Of a DNA stretch of 64,000 nt, positions 58,810 through 64,000 are shown piece by piece. Made by a program: the position numbers and the translations under genes. The notes beneath the pieces are model-generated. The model had not been told where the DNA came from. It searched no databases and saw only the letters and a program-made list of their open reading frames with translations. Positions within the stretch are counted from its first letter, which is position 1, and each line of letters begins with the position of its first letter. Source of the stretch: Aphrophora alni (lineage: Eukaryota > Arthropoda > Insecta > Hemiptera > Aphrophoridae); contig OY740772.1 of assembly GCA_963513935.1 (NCBI GenBank), forward strand, positions 9,008,607 through 9,072,606, written 5' to 3'.

Positions 58810-58914
58810 CAACAAATTAGGTACAATAACACAACACAATAACTTTTGGCAAATATTTATTAGTCTATGTTGTTACCGTTCCTTAACGTGCTGTGTTATT
58901 GTATCTAACTTGTG
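58810..58914. repeat. Short inverted repeat (about 26-bp arms)
   Basis: ACAAATTAGGTACAATAACA at 58812 pairs with TGTTATTGTATCTAACTTGT ending at 58913, with few mismatches and a loop of about 50 bases. This could be a small hairpin element. Confidence 0.65.
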
Positions 58915-58919
58915 GTAGG

Positions 58920-60150
58920 GGACTTAGTAATTAAAAATATGAAGACTTATAATAAACATCAAAGTTCTAAACAGCAAGTAAATGCAAAGTTTTATTCAGA
59001 ACAATTTCTTCCTTAAATTTTATCTCGATTTGGTTTGTTATATGGGCGAGAACACAACTGCACCGATTTTTCCCCTCTATCAAATCAACTTCTATGGTTT
59101 AATCTACAGTATATAATTTACTCCAAATTATATTTGCGTATCTAATCGCCCAAACGTCAGTCAATGTCCGCCGAACCATTACCGCTGCTACTATAGTACA
59201 CGCACAGTGTTAAGCAATAGTTTTTCTGGTCGAGTTGTCATGAAAGCGTTCAGATGTCACAGATTAAACACACACTGTGACGGGACCCACACAATGTGCA
59301 CTTGTATAGTGGGTGGAGAAATGTTGAAACCAACATGCAACGTGTGAGTTAAAGGGTATGTTATTAAAAAACAAAATGTTAATGGTACAACAACAATTCT
59401 CACGGTTTTACATGATACCAATTATAATTAAGTAGGAAGATGTCATGAATCCAAAATTAGGATTTTATTAAAATTTACTGTAGATATTTTGATTTGGGTT
59501 TGAAAAAATTGATGTTGAAGTTTTGTATAAATATTCGTCTTGAGATCCTCTGAGATCAAAAGAGAGGTTTTTGAATAATGTCAACTGTGAAGTACACCAG
59601 TGGACAGATGATTAACAAATTTGGTGTGTAAATATATTTTGACTGTATTTCAAGGAGTTTTCAGCTTCTTATATCTCAAAATTTGGGATTGAATGTCACA
59701 AAATCACAATGAAAAATAGCAATTTTGTTGAATCTGCGAATCAAAATTATTAAAATGTAGTCTAAGAGGTTAAACAAAAACACAATCAGGTTATCCAAAA
59801 ATTGACGAAGAAAAACATCTAGACAGTCCACAATCATAATAGTTCTACATGCACAATTTGGTAAAAAAAAAAAAACACCCTTTTTTATTCTAGAGCACTA
59901 AACAAATTACGAATGTAGGAAACACATAATTCCAATCACGTTTTTGGTTCCAGGTATCCGTGAAATGAAAATGTGTCGAAAATCTCAAAACGTATTTTTT
60001 AAAACATGTATTTCCTCCCTCTTTCTCCCTTCTATATAATAAGTATATTAGAGAAAATAATTAAAACAGAATGATTTTGATAGAACGATGTTAATAAATA
60101 ATAAAGCTCCCATAATTGTGCTTGTTTTCGTAAAATGTTGGTCCCATTTT
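58920..60150. other. No gene seen
   Basis: A slightly CpG-richer stretch at 59145-59345 has no open frame. The remainder is AT-rich. Confidence 0.4.
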
Positions 60151-60154
60151 TATA

Positions 60155-60215
60155 TCCTAACCTAACCTAATATCTCCTGACGTAACCTAACCTACCCTAC
60201 TATGACCTAACCTGA
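60155..60215 (-). repeat. Interstitial telomere-type repeat, degenerate
   Basis: CCTAA pentamers interrupted by variants such as CCTGA, CCCTA and 'tatga'. Confidence 0.75.
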
Positions 60216-60804
60216 AAGTCCGATAAAATGTGTTTCTTCCAATTTTGTTCTGTTACTTTAAAACTATAAAACACATCGCAAATTTCCATTATTTAGGTAA
60301 TTAATTTACAAAGAAAACTGTATCAAGTTATTAAATTTTGACATTTAATTTCGGAGAAACAGCGACTCAAATATAACAGAAAATGCAAAATTTGACAAAA
60401 ATGCTTCTATCCATTTTGTCGTGTATTCATTTAATTTTCTCCTAATATTATCTCTTTTTTTTCGTTATATTATAGAGTTTATCAATTCCCTGTAGTTTCT
60501 GTCACCGAACCAATTTCAACGTTTGCTATAAAAACGCAAAAAAGCCATTTTTGGCACTATTTAGTAGTTTTGTAATCCCAAATTTCAATCGCTACATCTC
60601 TAAAACTAAATGCCAAAGTAAAATCTTATTTGTTAAAAAGTATTTTATTATTTAAATATTTACGTTGCAGTAAAAATACCTGTTTCGCTCTTTCATTATT
60701 GTTCTATCAAAGTCGTACCTGCAAAATTAAACTTTATTTATGTAAAATACATCTAATAAATGGATTTATCTTTTAAAAATTTTACTCTTTTAAAATCTAA
60801 GAAC

Positions 60805-60970
60805 TGTCTTTATGACTCACACTACAGTTCAAATAACCAAAATCATTTCCTTCTTTGCATTTATTATCAGGAAATATATTTAATCCTCACAATAATATCC
60901 CGGAACAATACCACAGTGAAGAACTCCTGTCCTAACCACGCATTCAAGTCTCTCTATTACTATGTCGTGA
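60805..60970 (+). repeat. Dispersed repeat family C, copy 2
   Basis: The inverted counterpart of 55375-55530, about 5.3 kb away, with comparable divergence along its length. Confidence 0.7.
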
Positions 60971-61751
60971 TATAGTGCAGCAATTAGTTACATCATTTAT
61001 CTCGTTTCCGTATTCAGATATACCGCTTCTGGTAGCTTCAAACAAACAAGAACATTAAATGTAAGATGCGTGAAACCTCCGTTCTCAAAGACAAATCCTT
61101 ATTATCGACTGATAAAGAATGTAAGCTTACGTCTTTATGTAACCAAGACTTTTGCTGTTGACATTGAGCAGGAGAACTCCTTTGTGGTAAATATCGCTTT
61201 CTAATCGTAGACATTTGCAGTCCCTCTTGCTTTTAAATAATCGACTTTGTAGCTTACTAAAATAACATGATGAAATAACTCAGCAAGTGGATATCTGGTA
61301 TGATTTAAAACGTTTTTTATTCAGTTTTTGCCAGCCGCGACTTTGTTATTTATCGCTAAGATGCTCAAATACAAAATATATGCTCTGTTACTCATATTTA
61401 AGAGACCGCAGATAATAAAAAACAAATATAGTTTATAATCATTCCCGTGCTTACATTCTGTGACGATTTAGATTTTCTGGAATATCCGTAGTAACTTAAA
61501 TAGTAAGTAACGGTTCAAAATTTATTGTTGAGTTTTATTTTTGATGACCCTGAAAAAAAAGTATTTTTTTTAATAGTATATGTCTGTCTTCTGTGTAAGT
61601 TACCTCTTTACAACTCTTAACAAGAGTACCTAACAAATAAATGTGTGTGTAGGTGCCATAGGACCAAAATTCAGTTTTCCTTAAATAAAACCCCTAAGGT
61701 TCTAAGAAAACGTACAACCATTTCTTCAAAATACCGATTTAAAAAATAATA

Positions 61752-62059
61752 TACAGGGTTATTCAAAAAGAAATAAACACTTTTCTACATCAATAAAATT
61801 GAAAATACATCATTTTTACCGGCCATGTTGGCATTACTGGGCAGCTAATAAAATAATGTTTTATTTTAACAGCTGATTGTTGGAACATTGTTGCAAGACA
61901 ACTCTTGATTTTGCTTATTTTAAAATGGGTAATAGTAGGGTTGAGAAGGCTTTTTGTGTGCTTGAACTAGAGAAAATTCGATCAGTTACTTTAGTGCAGC
62001 GGAGTTTTAGGAAATGCTTTAAAAAAGTCTACACCACTAATTTAATGTCTACATATTGA
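61752..62059 (+). pseudogene. 5' end of a mariner-like element with N-terminal transposase fragment
   Basis: The sequence begins TACAGGGTTATTCAAAAAG, a mariner-type terminus preceded by TA. About 170 bases later an open frame reads EKAFCVLELEKIRSV then TLVQRSFRKCFKK. This is the first helix-turn-helix of mariner-superfamily transposases (typically EKAFCVxxxxxTxSVxxVQRxFRxxFxK). The frame ends at a stop soon after and no catalytic domain or right terminus follows, so the copy is 3'-truncated. Confidence 0.65.
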
Positions 62060-62399
62060 ATCTACAAAGAAGGAAGTTTTCCGTTTTCCAACTTTTTTCC
62101 CATTGAAAATGACAAACATTTTCCTCGTTGAAAATGAAGGTTTGACCTTCTAAACCTTTACTTTTTACTCATCCTATAGACTAACTGTAGTTATGAGAAT
62201 ATGACAAACACTTTGTTATGTATTTACACAATACAGTTAACAATGTATTTACTGTATTTTAGACCAAGGCCTCGTCTTGCGACAAGGAAATGTTACCACT
62301 GTGTCTGCGTCCGTAGAATGCAGTTTTCCTTGGATGCACACATCTATTATGATCGGTTCTATGAATGATGAGCTGTGTGTTTAGCGTGGGTTTGTTTTA

Positions 62400-62700
62400 T
62401 ATTTTCTTTTTTTAATTTTGGTAATTTTTTTTTTTTTTTACATAATTTTTTTTTAACTAGAAATTAGTTTCGATCTTACAAGATCATTATCAAGTTGAAT
62501 TAAACGAAATACAAAATACTTTATAATAACAAGTTAACGATAAAGTTAAGGATACATCAACTATAAAAAACTTTAATACTAAACTACTAATCATGTTGTT
62601 GGTGTCATAAAATGAAACTTTCTGTAATTTATTCGTTATACAACGTCTTGATAATGATCTTGTAGGATCAAAACCACCGCCTCAGGAGAAAGAGAAATTA
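62400..62700. repeat. Inverted pair of CTTGATAATGATCTTGTAGGATC-type motifs
   Basis: The minus strand at 62467-62494 and the plus strand at 62647-62675 carry the same CTTGATAATGATCTTGTA motif followed by 'agatcgaaac' or a diverged form. Each forms a GATCTTGTAAGATC-type stem. The 150 bases between them are AT-rich. It is probably a small fold-back element related in style to those at 22.3 and 31.3 kb. Confidence 0.55.
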
Positions 62701-64000
62701 AATTAAATTTATATAATTGTGATAAAAATTTTGAATTCTTCTTTTTTTATTAGACGTTTTTAGAATTAATTATAATTTAAGTTAATGCCATTATTTATAA
62801 TAAAAGTTGGGGAAAAAAACTATCTTCGCAAAATTACCCGTCATTAAAAAGTCAGTTCAGTAGTTTTCAGAAAAAAAAGTCAAATTAACGGGGACGTCAA
62901 ATTTTTAAAAAAACATTTGAAAAAATTTCAATATTTCAACAATATTTGTGCTATTCCTGTACGGTTATTTTTATTTTCTTAAGATTTGGCATACTGATTA
63001 AATCTTTAATCTTTAAAATTAAACAAAATTTGTAGATCTAGTTTGAGTAATAACACTTATATAACAGCTGTGGTTTTTTCTTTTGTTACTAATAACTCCA
63101 GAGTCGATATTTTTAGAGAGTTAATAACCAATATGTTTTGTTTGCATATAGATTATGCTTTTTAGTAAAATTTGATCAAAATCATTAGAGTAGATTTTGA
63201 AGTTTAGTCTAATGACAGCTACCTATAAATTTAGTCTTATACTTGAAAACAACGCCTAGTGATACGATTAAAATTGTCCACACACCAAATTTATCAACAT
63301 TTTTCCAGTCGTATGGACATGGACGATAGATTGACATACACATGTGTGCGTTTATTGGACCTTAAATGGATATTCCATCAAAAACGTTAAAATACACTTT
63401 CAGTCACAACTTAAAACTATCTACATACTACATATATGCGAAAAAGAATAAATGTTTGGAGAAAACTACAACACAATAAAATAATTCTTTCCGACCCCTC
63501 ATTAAAGTCTCAAATATTTAAGATTTAAAATCCTGAAATGTAAGTACAGAGATCCAATGTTTATATGTTTTCAAGAACATTGGTGTAATTAAAAAAAGTA
63601 TCTATTTATAAATCCAGCTATACATATTTTAGATGATTGCCTTGAAATTTAATACATCTTAATAAATATAAGTTACACAAGGAATAGAATGAAATTTTTT
63701 TATTAACTTTTCTGACATACACAAAGTTTGTAACTAAAAGACTTGATAGTATATTTGATATCTGATTAGTAATTGCAGAATACTTAGTCAACCTTCATTC
63801 AAACCGGTCGGTGGACCTTCCTCCTTCAAATGGTAGACTGATATAAAAAATATAAAAATAATTCGAGTTTTAGGTCAAGCTAATTTAGTAATTATTCTTA
63901 TGATCTCTTGTTTTTCCACTTTGGCTAGCAAGGCCAAGTGTAGCCTTTCTCTACTGCGACCCAAAATGGATATAATGTGAAATACATAATGTAATTCGTG
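62700..64000. other. No gene seen
   Basis: AT-rich sequence to the end of the window, without recognisable frames or repeats. Confidence 0.5.

Overview
This is AT-rich animal nuclear DNA. The best fit is an insect, and possibly a hemipteran. Interstitial TTAGG-type arrays (the common insect telomere unit) occur at 12.03, 14.62, 15.37 and 60.16 kb. The window is also full of mariner-like, hAT-like and non-LTR retrotransposon remnants. The hemipteran guess rests only on the style of the transposon remnants and is weak. I find no convincing intact host gene, no rRNA or tRNA gene and no CRISPR array. It reads as an intergenic or deep intronic, repeat-dominated region.

The one substantial intact coding sequence is a 621-codon intronless gene on the minus strand (19401-21266). 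It lies inside a complete 2,840-bp DNA transposon (18771-21610). The transposon has 31-bp terminal inverted repeats with one mismatch, a perfect 6-bp target duplication (CATTTG) and at least four further internal copies of the terminal motif. The protein shows a plausible DDE-type catalytic layout (D323, D400 in a DSCGGQNKN block, E441 or D443) and two Cys-rich clusters. It resembles proteins I remember as carrying DUF7869. I cannot place it in a named superfamily. It is inserted in an older 1.15-kb element with long inverted arms (18268-22265), giving a clear nested chronology.

Layout: 1-6.7 kb, no gene, a few short repeats and one possible promoter-like patch; 6.76-7.16 kb, mariner transposase relic; 8.15-9.94 kb, degenerate tandem repeat; 10.69-11.06 kb, tandem duplication; 12.0-15.5 kb, telomere-like arrays and a GCGGTCA-motif cluster; 15.6-16.8 kb, a TACAGGGTG-ended element; 18.3-22.5 kb, the nested transposon complex and a hairpin element; 23.7-25.8 kb, two tandem-repeat blocks; 28.7-29.1 kb, retrotransposon tail; 31.3-31.7 kb, near-perfect 380-bp palindrome; 37.5-38.7 kb, degenerate mariner with about 290-bp inverted repeats; 39.5-40.3 kb, inverted-repeat element; 41.2-42.3 kb, another TACAG element; 43.7-44.1 and about 46.0-46.2 kb, retrotransposon tails; 44.5-45.3 kb, hAT-type non-autonomous element with a perfect 8-bp target duplication; 50.7-51.3 and 56.0-56.8 kb, two copies of one short family; 61.8-62.1 kb, N-terminal mariner fragment. 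The remainder is AT-rich sequence without recognisable genes.

Only the transposase and its terminal and subterminal repeats look like a functioning system. Nearly everything else is decayed. A recurring hairpin motif of the form CYTGA..GATG-stem-CGAAACG appears in at least five otherwise unlike repeats and is the second signal worth following.
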